DNA of 14,985 nt from an uncultured Prevotella sp. (GCA_947095945.1 CAMUQM010000030.1:1-14985); one strand, 5' to 3'; shown: positions 1 to 7,490, counted from the first letter of the stretch. Notes: a model not told the origin generated them from the letters alone. Numbers and translations: made by a program.

Positions 1-2
1 AT

Positions 3-121
3 ATTTTGTTTTATCATCGAGCAGCTTGTTTGTCTTTTAGGCGCAGGCGTAGCAGGCTACGTCAAGTTACAAAGACAGACAAGATGCCGATAAGAAAATA
101 AAAGCTGTTAGGAAACAAAAT
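3..121. repeat. Long imperfect inverted repeat (hairpin-forming)
   Basis: The ends are a perfect 9-bp inverted pair, ATTTTGTTT at 3-11 and AAACAAAAT at 113-121. Further in, CTTGTTTGTCTTT on the left faces AAAGACAGACAAG on the right, and the centre is GCGTAGC-AG-GCTACGT. The right arm has about 19 extra bases. No convincing reading frame covers it; a short frame open from base 1 ends at a TAA near 93 and could be the tail of an upstream gene, but nothing in it is recognisable. It may be a transcription terminator region or a small dispersed element. The stretch 122-278 behind it shows no gene or clear signal. Confidence 0.55.
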
Positions 122-278
122 CATATCACCGTAAATCTGTGCCCTCTGTGAGAAAATTCATCCGCACAACGTTATGAAATATTATTACAAAATAGTAAGA
201 AAAAAGATGGAGTAAGAGACTAAAAACGAGCATTTTAAACATCGTTATAACACTCTTGTGTTCAGGTAGTTGCAAGGA

Positions 279-388
279 TGGTTTTCAAAAGGGCGTTAAT
301 AAGACTTCAAAAGGGCGTTAGTAAGGGGCTTAAAGGGCATCTATTGCAAGTCAATTGGGCATCTTTTCAAAGCCAAAAGAGTATGTTT
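279..388 (+). repeat. 22-bp-period repeat block, copy R1
   Basis: Five consecutive units of exactly 22 bp (279-300, 301-322, 323-344, 345-366, 367-388). The best-conserved core is CTTCAAAAGGGCGTTA in the first two units; unit 3 ends GGGCATCTAT, unit 4 contains CAATTGGGCATC and unit 5 CCAAAAGAGTATG. The same five-unit order occurs in three other blocks of this window. It is in inverted orientation to the block at 4708-4817, and the pair encloses the TonB locus. Confidence 0.85.
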
Positions 389-471
389 TGAAATTGAAGG
401 CGTGAAAGATTTTTACAATCACACATAGATAAAGAAGACAGAAAGCATAAAACAAAGGTTCTGTGTCATCA

Positions 472-547
472 ATAACCTTTAAGTTTCTGTGCGTCCTATG
501 GACTCTGTTTATCTGTGCTATCTGTGAGAAGATAAAGAAACAGCGAC
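472..547 (+). repeat. 76-bp direct repeat, copy 1
   Basis: This segment recurs at 709-784, 237 bases further on, with one difference in 76 (A at 482, G at 719). It carries the words CCTTTAAGTTTCTGTG and ATCTGTGAGAAG, which belong to a looser CTCTGTG/CACAGAG repeat family also seen at 10535-10881 and 13420-13445. Between the copies, 561-586 is a partial inverted copy (CTCTCACAGATGACACAGAT). The region 389-845 otherwise has no supported gene. Confidence 0.85.
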
Positions 548-708
548 TCTATCACAGCATTCTCTCACAGATGACACAGATGAACAGAAAGAACAGATTT
601 CCTTTTTGTACACTCAAACGCTCAGAGACCTAAAGGTCGGAGAACTCACAGAGTTATAGTTGACGATTTGCTTGTGCTGGATTTGTGTTTTAACGTTCTG
701 TGTTATCC

Positions 709-784
709 ATAACCTTTAGGTTTCTGTGCGTCCTATGGACTCTGTTTATCTGTGCTATCTGTGAGAAGATAAAGAAACAGCGAC
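709..784 (+). repeat. 76-bp direct repeat, copy 2
   Basis: Second copy of the 472-547 repeat, 75 of 76 bases identical. It ends 61 bases before the stop codon of the minus-strand lipoprotein gene, so it lies in that gene's 3' flank. Confidence 0.85.
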
Positions 785-845
785 CATATTATTTCCTCCT
801 CTATCGGCATCAAGAGCGGTAGGGATAAGCCATTGATTTTCTCGA

Positions 846-1826
846 TTAGAACCAGAAACCAGCATCGCTGTGCTTGCTGTCTCCGTGGAAATTCCACCAG
901 AAATCGAGGACGGCGGTCTTAATGTCGGTGATGTCAAAAGCCTCCATCAGCGAGCGAATTGACGACAAGTTGCTCTCTGAATAGTCCTTTGCATCGTTGC
1001 TTAACTTATCAAATTCAGTATCGAAAACCTTTGAGTCGAGTTCGCGCTCATCGCTATCCATATAGATATTCATCGGCACAACGATGACTGGCAACCATGC
1101 TTCCTCCTTCAACTGACGTTCGGTTGGCGCGTAGAAAGGACTTGCTTCGCCATTTGTCAACTTAGAGTTACGAGCGCGCATCAGGCGAATTTCGAGGTTA
1201 AACTGCTTATGCGTACGCAAGAACTCGAAGTAACCTTTAAGACCGATAGGATTGTTTTTACCAAAGAATTTAGCACCATCAAACTTGTTAGTCTTATTCC
1301 ATGGGTCCGTATCACAGTAGACATAATTAAAGAAATCAGTAGAGTTAACATCGGTTTCCTCCTTCTTTCCGCCATAAGAAGGGCGAATATTATCTACCAT
1401 AAAGAAGTGCTGATGAATCTTATCCTGACTGAGGTTGTAGAACTGACTGTTCATCATCTCACCCTTTGCATTATAATAATCCATCTTCAAAAGATAGACA
1501 ACAGAAGGGTTGTCAACGCTATTCTTCACGTTGAAAGCCTTTGTAGCACTCGTCACGTGCCATCCCTGACCAGCAGTTGTCTGCCACTCTATCACTTGTG
1601 CAGGGGCTGAAGCCGCCTTGAAGTTAGCCATCTTCGGTGTGTTGTCGAAGGCAGAGGCATTATTGAGTGTTCCTTCCTGCAACGTAAAGACAGCACGAAC
1701 AGGGTCTTCATGCAGTTTGTTTTCTTTCTCATTCTCAGGCTGTTCAGGGTTACAAGCCACAAACAGCATAGTCATTACTGCACTAAAAGCAAGCGCAAGA
1801 CCATTTATAAATCTTTTTGTTTTCAT
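846..1826 (-). CDS. Outer-membrane lipoprotein of a TonB-receptor operon
   Basis: A 326-residue protein. The N-terminus is a lipoprotein signal: KTKR, a hydrophobic run, then a lipobox with Cys25 (LFVAC), followed by an acidic stretch (NPEQPENEKE) that could act as a surface-export signal in Bacteroidota. The start at 1826 is preferred to an in-frame ATG at 1856, because 1856 lies inside the receptor gene and would put ten extra residues before the signal. It follows the receptor stop by 17 bases, so the two are surely co-transcribed. Near the middle is a DKIHQHFFMVDN segment; lipoproteins next to TonB receptors in Flavobacteria often have a similar HQxFF-type motif, but I recall this from family patterns only. 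Function is unknown; a substrate-capture partner of the receptor is my inference. No truncation is seen. Confidence 0.85.
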   Translation of the reverse strand: MKTKRFINGLALAFSAVMTMLFVACNPEQPENEKENKLHEDPVRAVFTLQEGTLNNASAFDNTPKMANFKAASAPAQVIEWQTTAGQGWHVTSATKAFNVKNSVDNPSVVYLLKMDYYNAKGEMMNSQFYNLSQDKIHQHFFMVDNIRPSYGGKKEETDVNSTDFFNYVYCDTDPWNKTNKFDGAKFFGKNNPIGLKGYFEFLRTHKQFNLEIRLMRARNSKLTNGEASPFYAPTERQLKEEAWLPVIVVPMNIYMDSDERELDSKVFDTEFDKLSNDAKDYSESNLSSIRSLMEAFDITDIKTAVLDFWWNFHGDSKHSDAGFWF

Positions 1827-1843
1827 CGTTTTTATCTTTTTAA

Positions 1844-3961
1844 TTAGAAGTTCCATGTAATCATACAGCGCACGTCACGACCCATATCATGGGCATAGTA
1901 GCGGCTGCGGTTGGTGTATTCCTTGTACTCACGATTAAGGATATTATCGCCCATCAGACCTACACGAAGCGACTGTCCCTCACGCATAGGCACCGAGAAG
2001 CTAAGTTCAAAGCCCATGAGATGATAGGCATCGGGACTGGTTGCAATAAGGTCTGTCGCTGGGTTGAAGCGTGTTTGCTTAGCCACAAAGCGATGACTGA
2101 GTCCTATCTTTGGCGAGAATGCCTTGAAGAAAGGTAGCGACCACGTCAGCGAATGGGTCAGACGGAAGCTCGGAATATAAGGAAGATAGGCGTGAGAAGG
2201 CATTTCGCGCGCCCAAATCATTGCCGTAACAAGATGATAATCAAGCGATGACAGCGGGCGGACATGGGCATCTAAGTCTACTCCTTGGAAGAAAGCACGT
2301 GTCTGTCTGTATTGGAAGACAGGGTAAGCACCCGATACAACCGTGATATTTCGTCCCGTTGGCTGGTCGAAGATGTAGTTATTAATCCACTGAAGGTAGC
2401 CATCGAGCTGAACATCAAAGTATTTATTAGCATACTTCAATGAGGTAATCCACTTGTAACTCTGCTCTGAGAGAAGACTCGAATCGCCCTTAACAAAGAT
2501 GCCAGAACTAAGTTCATTGCCATTACTATACAGTTCATAGACGTGTGGGGCACGCCAAGCCACACCGAAATGTGACGTCAGTTTCAGTTGTTTGGTGATG
2601 TGATAATGACCGCCAAGACTATAAGTAAAGTTCGTAAAGTCACGCTTTCCGCCATATCTTCGCCCTGTCCAATCATAGCCGTCAGCCTTCGTTTGCTGTC
2701 CATCAAAGCGCACTCCGCCCTCCATTCCCCACCGATCGGCAGTGTATTTCTGCAATGCATAGAGTCCGAAAGCCACTTCTGTGTAATTAGGGATAATCGG
2801 AACGACACCCGTTCCACGCTCGTTTGTATTGTCAGTGATAAGCAGCTGCGCTCCCGCTTCACTCTTCCAATGATTATACCCCTTGTTCCAAACAAGTGAA
2901 TTCTGCAGCGACTTTAGATGCAAACTGACCGTTGGAATGTCCGAATGGTTCAAACGTCGGATGCGGTTCTCACGTCGATTATCTTGCTGAAAGGTTGATT
3001 GAAAGGCAAAATTGCCTATCTTTTCGTGATCATAAAAGGCTTTGAGATAAGCTATATGATGATTGATTTGCTGAAAAGGATAGTCTATATGCCGACTGAA
3101 TGGTGTGAAATCGACAGGTCGACCGAGCCTAATACGCTCTTGGAGCAACTGCTCATTGCCCATCTGTGCACTCTGCATCACACCCAATTTCTGTGTAAAA
3201 AGACTATACCCTACTTCCACTCTCCACCTATCACGGCTGTAGCCTAAGGCGAGGGAGAGGTCGTTTTCACGCATTCCGGTATTGTTCAGCAAGTAATGAG
3301 CTGTACTTCTATCGCCTCCATTCTCGGTATTCAGATGTAAACGCCACGCCCAATTACCCAGCCACTTAAAGCTACTTTCAACATAGCCTGAGGCACCGAA
3401 GCGCCTACCATTGGTGCCATAAAGTCCCGATACCATACCGTGAAGACCGCTGACCTCATAAGGCAAGGGGGAAGGTTGCATAAGAACAATGCCGCCAAGT
3501 GCCTCAGAACCATATCTTACCGCATCTGCCCCTTTCACCACTTCGATGTTACTATAACTGTTTTTATCGACCTCTGGGGCATGATCTGCACCCCATTGCT
3601 GACCCGTCAAACGTGCACCATTGCTCACCAAGAGTATGCGATTGCCATACATTCCATGTATCACAGGCTTTGAAACAATCGTTCCTGTCTGGATAGAACT
3701 CATACCACTGACTCCCTCAAGCAGTGAGCCTAAGGAGCGTCCCATGGCGTTTGTAATGGCTGTTTGATTGATTTGAGTGCCTATTTGATTCGCACCCATC
3801 GTCTGACGGCGTGTCGAAACCACAACTTCACTTAGGCAAATGGAATCATGAGCGGGCTTGGTGGTATTCTCATTCTGTGCAACTAATGGCATAGACCAAC
3901 ACTGCAATGCGAATAAGACACCTGCCCACTGATGCTTGCCTGATTCTGATTTAAGCATCAT
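1844..3961 (-). CDS. TonB-dependent outer-membrane receptor
   Basis: A 705-residue gated-channel receptor that would import a ligand across the outer membrane with energy from TonB-ExbBD. Residues 1-28 form a signal peptide ending near LVAQ. The plug follows: LSEVVVSTRR near residue 43, then GNRILLVSNGARL, DHAPEVD and NIEVVKGADAVRYGSEALGG, a textbook plug ending. The rest is an aromatic-rich beta-barrel, ending in a C-terminal Phe (MITWNF) as expected for BAM-assembled proteins. It lacks the long N-terminal carboxypeptidase-like domain of SusC-type receptors, so a glycan substrate is less likely. The DHAPEVD plug region recalls ZnuD-type metal receptors, a weak hint. Two in-frame ATGs open the gene (3961, 3958). 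An upstream gap of 130 bases separates it from a small Cys/His-rich protein on the same strand. Confidence 0.92.
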   Translation of the reverse strand: MMLKSESGKHQWAGVLFALQCWSMPLVAQNENTTKPAHDSICLSEVVVSTRRQTMGANQIGTQINQTAITNAMGRSLGSLLEGVSGMSSIQTGTIVSKPVIHGMYGNRILLVSNGARLTGQQWGADHAPEVDKNSYSNIEVVKGADAVRYGSEALGGIVLMQPSPLPYEVSGLHGMVSGLYGTNGRRFGASGYVESSFKWLGNWAWRLHLNTENGGDRSTAHYLLNNTGMRENDLSLALGYSRDRWRVEVGYSLFTQKLGVMQSAQMGNEQLLQERIRLGRPVDFTPFSRHIDYPFQQINHHIAYLKAFYDHEKIGNFAFQSTFQQDNRRENRIRRLNHSDIPTVSLHLKSLQNSLVWNKGYNHWKSEAGAQLLITDNTNERGTGVVPIIPNYTEVAFGLYALQKYTADRWGMEGGVRFDGQQTKADGYDWTGRRYGGKRDFTNFTYSLGGHYHITKQLKLTSHFGVAWRAPHVYELYSNGNELSSGIFVKGDSSLLSEQSYKWITSLKYANKYFDVQLDGYLQWINNYIFDQPTGRNITVVSGAYPVFQYRQTRAFFQGVDLDAHVRPLSSLDYHLVTAMIWAREMPSHAYLPYIPSFRLTHSLTWSLPFFKAFSPKIGLSHRFVAKQTRFNPATDLIATSPDAYHLMGFELSFSVPMREGQSLRVGLMGDNILNREYKEYTNRSRYYAHDMGRDVRCMITWNF

Positions 3962-4041
3962 AGACTAATTTTAAATGTCAATTTATGGCTCTTTCACCTT
4001 TTAAATGGGCAAAGAACCTACAAAAACTTTGTCAAACGGAC

Positions 4042-4065
4042 GTGCGTACACACCTTAGTGCGCAC
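4042..4065. other. 8-bp hairpin in the leader before the TonB receptor
   Basis: GTGCGTAC and GTGCGCAC form an 8-bp stem with one G-U pair around an 8-base loop. No T-run follows on either strand, so it is not a standard terminator. It lies between the small exported protein and the receptor and could be an operator or an mRNA-processing structure. Confidence 0.4.
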
Positions 4066-4091
4066 CTATCCTATATGTAATATGTTGATAA

Positions 4092-4412
4092 TTAGCCCAC
4101 TGTCGGAGGCGAATGGCTATTGAGAGAGACAATAACCTGATAGACAGTTTGTTCTGTAAAAGTACATCTTGGAACCCAACTTATCGCTACAATAGGCTGA
4201 AAGACGGTTGCCTTGGCTGCGGTAGACTCGTGCATCGTAAAGTCACAAGTGCTACAAACCTGCTTCACCGAAGCATCATGGCTTACAGAAACCTTGTCTG
4301 AACAGTGATAAGAAGTGTTATGATAGTGGAAATCTTTGAGCAAAAGCATTGAAGTGAACACTAAAAGGAGTGCCCACGCATAGATAAGTTTTATCGTCGT
4401 CTTTTACTTCAT
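4092..4412 (-). pseudogene. Small Cys/His-rich exported protein, stop at codon 3
   Basis: From ATG 4412 the frame reads Met-Lys-stop (TAA at 4406-4404), then stays open to 4092. After the stop the translation is KTTIKLIYAWALLLVFTSML, a good signal peptide, then FHYHNTSYHC, a CSTCDF motif and a C-terminal SHSPPTVG. Bacteroidota commonly have a small His-rich protein with a CxxC-F motif and a C-terminal RxPP/SPP near TonB receptors, and this fits that pattern. One A-to-T change (AAA to TAA) would explain the stop. Starts after the stop (GTG 4361, ATG 4349) leave no working signal peptide. So it is either a point-mutation pseudogene or uses a non-standard start (ATA 4394). The remaining body looks intact, which suggests recent loss or a base-call error. 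Confidence 0.55.
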
Positions 4413-4471
4413 CTATTTCCAATATGCGGCATGTAAGTGAATTGTTACTCATGCCTTAAATGAATTTGGGG

Positions 4472-4480
4472 GTAAAATTA
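4472..4480 (-). promoter_or_regulatory. Possible promoter of the TonB locus
   Basis: On the minus strand the sequence reads CGTAATTTTACC, close to the Bacteroidota -7 element TAnnTTTG, 60 bases before ATG 4412. No good -33 TTG element is seen at the expected distance, so this is tentative. Confidence 0.35.
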
Positions 4481-4707
4481 CGAAAAAAACAGCAGGTATC
4501 TCGCATCCGCCTATTTATTTTTCTCATTTTAAACATCGTTAATAAATGTCATGTCCAATTGTTTTCTGTTATTTCATTTTGGACAAAAAAGATTCTTCCG
4601 CTAAATGCTTGGGTATTCATCATTATGTTTGTTTAAAGTTGGCTTTTGTCTCTTTGTAGTGCCTCACACATGGTTTTTGTATAAATATTTCAAAGGGTGA
4701 AATTCGA

Positions 4708-4817
4708 ATTGATGCTCTTTTGCCTTTGAAAAGATGCCTAATTGGCTTGCAATAGATGCCCTTTTGAAGTCTTATTAACGCCCTTTTGAAGTCTTATTAA
4801 CGCCTTTTTGAAATACG
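4708..4817 (-). repeat. 22-bp-period repeat block, copy R2
   Basis: Read on the minus strand: five units of exactly 22 bp (4817-4796, 4795-4774, 4773-4752, 4751-4730, 4729-4708). Units 1 to 5 match units 1 to 5 of R1 one by one, for example CTTCAAAAGGGCGTTA in unit 2, GGGCATCTAT in unit 3, CAATTAGGCATC in unit 4. It lies in the gap between the TonB-locus promoter and the promoter of gene A. The rest of 4481-4977 holds no gene; a small palindrome AGATAT-TTTT-ATATCT sits at 4911-4926. Confidence 0.85.
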
Positions 4818-4977
4818 TTTATGCAAGTCTTTGATTGTCTGAGAGTTGCGCAAAGGCTTAAAAACGACATTTTTTGGCATTTTGGAGTTCTAACACTTGT
4901 CAGAATGTAAAGATATTTTTATATCTCACCCTTTGCACTTTACACTTTTAACGAAAGCAAAAAAATACAACAAACTC

Positions 4978-5008
4978 TTGCTTGTTAATATAAAAAAACG
5001 TAAATTTG
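4978..5008 (+). promoter_or_regulatory. Promoter of the A-B module
   Basis: TTGCTT at 4978-4983, a 17-base spacer, then TAAATTTG at 5001-5008, a full match to the Bacteroidota -7 consensus TAnnTTTG. ATG of gene A follows 22 bases later. The same arrangement, with the same hexamer and spacer, precedes the second module at 7491-7521. Confidence 0.75.
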
Positions 5009-5030
5009 CTGCATAACTAACTTTAACAAT

Positions 5031-5690
5031 ATGCAAAGACCGCAATGGGAATGGGTAAGGACTTTTGTCCAACGCAAAGAACTATCGCTTGCTACAGCCT
5101 TACACCTTGGCTCGATAATCCTCTGCGGACTGATTTACATCCTACTGCCCGAAGACATCCACCTACGCTGGGGACTGACTTACGTGCTGATTTGGGCTGC
5201 TCTTCTGTCACCCATTGCGCTGATGATTGCAGCACGGAAAAGCAAAAGGAAGTTGGTTATACGCCTTTACAGTGGGGTGATAGGCATAGGGCTTTGGCTA
5301 CTTGCTATTTTCCTTCAAGTCATTGGAGGCGACATTTTTCTCCCCTCCACCTGCTTCTGTAAAGATGGTGATTACCTCGTAAGACGAGAGTACGACTTCT
5401 TTGACAACAACTTGATAGGTGTTTATAAAGTTAACGGGCTAACAGAAAAAAGAATATCATTCTATAGTTACAGCTGTCCCGACTCTATCAAGGTTTACGA
5501 TTCATTGAATGTCATCGCTTTCTACTGCCCTTCCGAAATACAGGAAGACCCATGGCTCACCGACACCATTGCCCCTCTCCGTGTCATCGAACAGCTTCGT
5601 GACTACGAAATAGATTCTGAAAGGAGAAAGAAGATAGAACAACTTGCCCATCGACTTAACGCCCGACTCGGCTATACACTAAATGAATAA
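5031..5690 (+). CDS. Membrane protein A, unknown family (module copy 1)
   Basis: 219 residues, no family recognised. Three hydrophobic helices are visible at about 20-38, 46-68 and 77-97, with a basic ARKSKRK link between the second and third. A soluble C-terminal half follows (about 100-219), with GVYKVNGL, SFYSYSCPDSIKVYDSLNVI and a charged helix-like end. The tail side of the third helix cannot be settled by eye. It is 20 bases upstream of gene B and clearly in the same transcript. Its paralogue at 7544 is identical over 198 bp of DNA (5039-5236 against 7552-7749), then diverges to roughly 70% in protein. The start is fixed by the promoter 22 bases upstream, conserved in both copies. The A-B pairing suggests the products act together in the envelope; that is inference. 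Confidence 0.85.
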   Translation: MQRPQWEWVRTFVQRKELSLATALHLGSIILCGLIYILLPEDIHLRWGLTYVLIWAALLSPIALMIAARKSKRKLVIRLYSGVIGIGLWLLAIFLQVIGGDIFLPSTCFCKDGDYLVRREYDFFDNNLIGVYKVNGLTEKRISFYSYSCPDSIKVYDSLNVIAFYCPSEIQEDPWLTDTIAPLRVIEQLRDYEIDSERRKKIEQLAHRLNARLGYTLNE

Positions 5691-5710
5691 AACAAGAAAA
5701 AGATATAATA

Positions 5711-6721
5711 ATGAACTACTTAGTGCTTAAACAACGTATTTATCTTGTCATATCAGGCCTCACACTGATAGTTTTAGGCAGTAGCTACGGCTCTTGCACA
5801 AAGTTTTCAGACAGGTTATCTGATAGTGCTATGGTGGCACTCGATTCCTTCCACCACTGCCAGTATATGGCACTTTCAAGGGGTATCGGTATGGCAGGGA
5901 GGCGGTCAGAGCAATTAGATTATGCCGATCATCTCAGCCGTCACACAACAGTAGAACAGTTAGCGGAGATTGCTAATACCGATACTTCGCACATAACAAG
6001 GCTCTGGGCATACAGGATTCTACTGAAAAAAGCTGACAAACAAGTATTTGACATATTGAAGCAGGCATTAAAAGATACGACACACGTAGAGTTGCAGTCT
6101 GGCTGTAACGGCTTTGAAGAACCTTACAACCGCGCTGCTATCTCTGTCTATAGCTACGATGGCAACAAACTTAAGCTCTCCAACCAGTTGCGTTTCTCCC
6201 TTGATAGCCTCATCTTCTTCGGTTATATGAAGAACAATGGATTTGAAGATGGACTGCCCATAGACTTCAAACCCCACAAGATTTATTATGCCACAGTCAT
6301 CGAAGAAGCCGACAAAGGGAATTACGCTATCCTCCCTCTCCTCGCTCAATACAAGAATCCCAATGACCGCCAGCGTATCAACAAGTTGTTAAAAGCCAAT
6401 CTAAAGAAAGAAGGTGTATGCTCCTATGAGGCATGTGAAGCTATCAGTAATTGGAACGACCCTGCCTTCGAATGGTATGCTAAGGCTGCTTGTCAAGCTA
6501 CTATCAAACAGAAAGACTATTATGCAGGGGGTATCCTCCCACTTCTTTGTGCCTACCCTGCCCCTTGGAGCTACCAAATACTTAAAGAGCTGCTCACTCA
6601 AAAAGGGGATTATAGCAACAGTGACACTGCTAAGGATTATCTTACAGAGCGATATAAAACGCACCCCATCCCTCCTATCTTCAAACCATTATATAATATG
6701 TATGTGGCAAGAAAGAAGTAA
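5711..6721 (+). CDS. Exported alpha-helical repeat-like protein B (module copy 1)
   Basis: 336 residues, no named family. A basic start and hydrophobic segment (about 10-24) indicate export. Cys29 in YGSC might be a lipidation site, but Tyr at -3 is unusual, so secretion to the periplasm without a lipid is equally possible. The body has short helical stretches typical of HEAT-like solenoids: QLAEIANTD, TRLWAYRILL, VFDILKQALKDTT, then ILPLLAQYKNPNDRQRINKL and a W-D-P-F-E-W-Y segment, ending in YPAPWSYQIL and IPPIFKPLY. The same signature words occur twice in B' downstream. Gene A ends 20 bases upstream. No enzyme motif is seen, so a binding or scaffold role in the envelope is the simplest guess. 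Confidence 0.82.
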   Translation: MNYLVLKQRIYLVISGLTLIVLGSSYGSCTKFSDRLSDSAMVALDSFHHCQYMALSRGIGMAGRRSEQLDYADHLSRHTTVEQLAEIANTDTSHITRLWAYRILLKKADKQVFDILKQALKDTTHVELQSGCNGFEEPYNRAAISVYSYDGNKLKLSNQLRFSLDSLIFFGYMKNNGFEDGLPIDFKPHKIYYATVIEEADKGNYAILPLLAQYKNPNDRQRINKLLKANLKKEGVCSYEACEAISNWNDPAFEWYAKAACQATIKQKDYYAGGILPLLCAYPAPWSYQILKELLTQKGDYSNSDTAKDYLTERYKTHPIPPIFKPLYNMYVARKK

Positions 6722-6831
6722 GACGTAAACATTGTTGCCTCACAATGCATATGATATTTACCTTTATGATTACGCTTCAGAAGTTTAGAGAGATAAGGAG
6801 GGTAGCCTAAATTTAGGACTCTGACAAAGTA

Positions 6832-7069
6832 TCACACAGAGGGATGGAGGGAACGGAGGATTATTAAATACAAAGCAATGGAAGTCACGGAGGCATTGTC
6901 GGTGCGTGGAGTAACCGAGATAGTTTGCCACTTCTATTAGCAATATATATACAAAGCGTTTACCCCAAAGGGCATCAGGAAGCTGTACACTATACCTCTG
7001 TCCCTCGTTGTGCCATTCGCCCCTCCGTAACATTACCCTTACCTCCATCCCCTCCGTAACTCTGTGTGA
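6832..7069. repeat. Intergenic element with inverted ends
   Basis: TCACACAGAG at 6832-6841 and CTCTGTGTGA at 7060-7069 are perfect 10-bp inverted ends, and GGATGGAGGGAACGGAGG next to the left end faces CCTCCATCCCCTCCGTAA next to the right. The middle is not repeated elsewhere in the window. A frame open on the minus strand across it looks like a by-product of the repeat. The gap 6722-7490 between B and A' contains this element, repeat block R3 and a hairpin, but no gene I can support. Confidence 0.5.
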
Positions 7070-7174
7070 CTGATTACATAAGAGTTTTAGTTGATTACTC
7101 CATATCTCGGAAGACCCAAGAAAGGAACCAACCCCACACCCATATTGTAAAGAAAAATCACAACCCGAAATTTT

Positions 7175-7284
7175 ATTGGTGCTTAATTGCGCTTGAATTA
7201 AGGCTTAATTGGCTTGCAAAAGGTGCCCTTTTGAGGTCTAACTAACGCCCTTTTGAAGTCCAATTAAGCACCTTTTCTGATACT
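7175..7284 (-). repeat. 22-bp-period repeat block, copy R3
   Basis: Five units of exactly 22 bp read on the minus strand (7284-7263, 7262-7241, 7240-7219, 7218-7197, 7196-7175). Unit 2 has ACTTCAAAAGGGCGTTAGT, unit 3 CCTCAAAAGGGCACC and unit 4 GCAAGCCAATTAAGCC. Like R2 it lies upstream of a module promoter (about 200 bases before A', 160 before A) and in the same orientation, so it may have been duplicated with the module. Opposite to R4, with which it encloses A'-B'. Confidence 0.82.
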
Positions 7285-7286
7285 AC

Positions 7287-7319
7287 TTTATAACTAACTG
7301 ATTTCCTGTTGGTTATAAA
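7287..7319. other. 12-bp hairpin just after R3
   Basis: TTTATAACTAAC and GTTGGTTATAAA pair over 12 bp with a single G-U, around a 9-base loop. A run of five T follows eleven bases later on the plus strand. It could end transcripts coming from B or be a regulator site upstream of A'. Module copy 1 has no equivalent. Confidence 0.45.
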
Positions 7320-7490
7320 CACGCTTTTTATATGTGTTTTTATCCTTATTTATAGGGGTTTTATTCGAATTTATGTAATGATTTTTCAAAGCGTTATCCA
7401 CATCTTCGAAGGAGGATGAGAAAAGGTTCTTCTATATCGGAGGATGAGAAAAGAAAAGATAGTGAGAACCACAAAAAACATAACAAACAC

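Noticed and set aside
279..388. 22-bp repeats as a CRISPR array
   Set aside because: Units are contiguous without spacers and differ in fixed order; no cas genes are present.
1856..1858. Upstream ATG start for the lipoprotein (1856)
   Set aside because: It overlaps the receptor's last codons and would place ten residues ahead of a clear lipoprotein signal that begins at 1826.
5045..5362. Second open frame inside gene A, also present in A' (7558-7875)
   Set aside because: It is kept only because the two DNA segments are identical; the protein is low in regular structure and the A frame has the membrane helices and promoter spacing.
6726..6747. CATTGT/ACAATG hairpin after gene B
   Set aside because: Only six base pairs and no T-run, too weak to call a terminator.
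6785..7048. 87-codon minus-strand frame in the B to A' gap
   Set aside because: It lies within the inverted-end element, with no promoter or recognisable protein features.
7394..7402. TTATCCACA, a DnaA-box match
   Set aside because: Single box (another loose one near 10643), no cluster, no AT-rich unwinding region with dnaA or similar genes near, so no origin.
7411..7453. Twice-repeated GGAGGATGAGAAAAG, 28 bases apart
   Set aside because: Short and A/G-rich; could be chance or a small local duplication with no further support.
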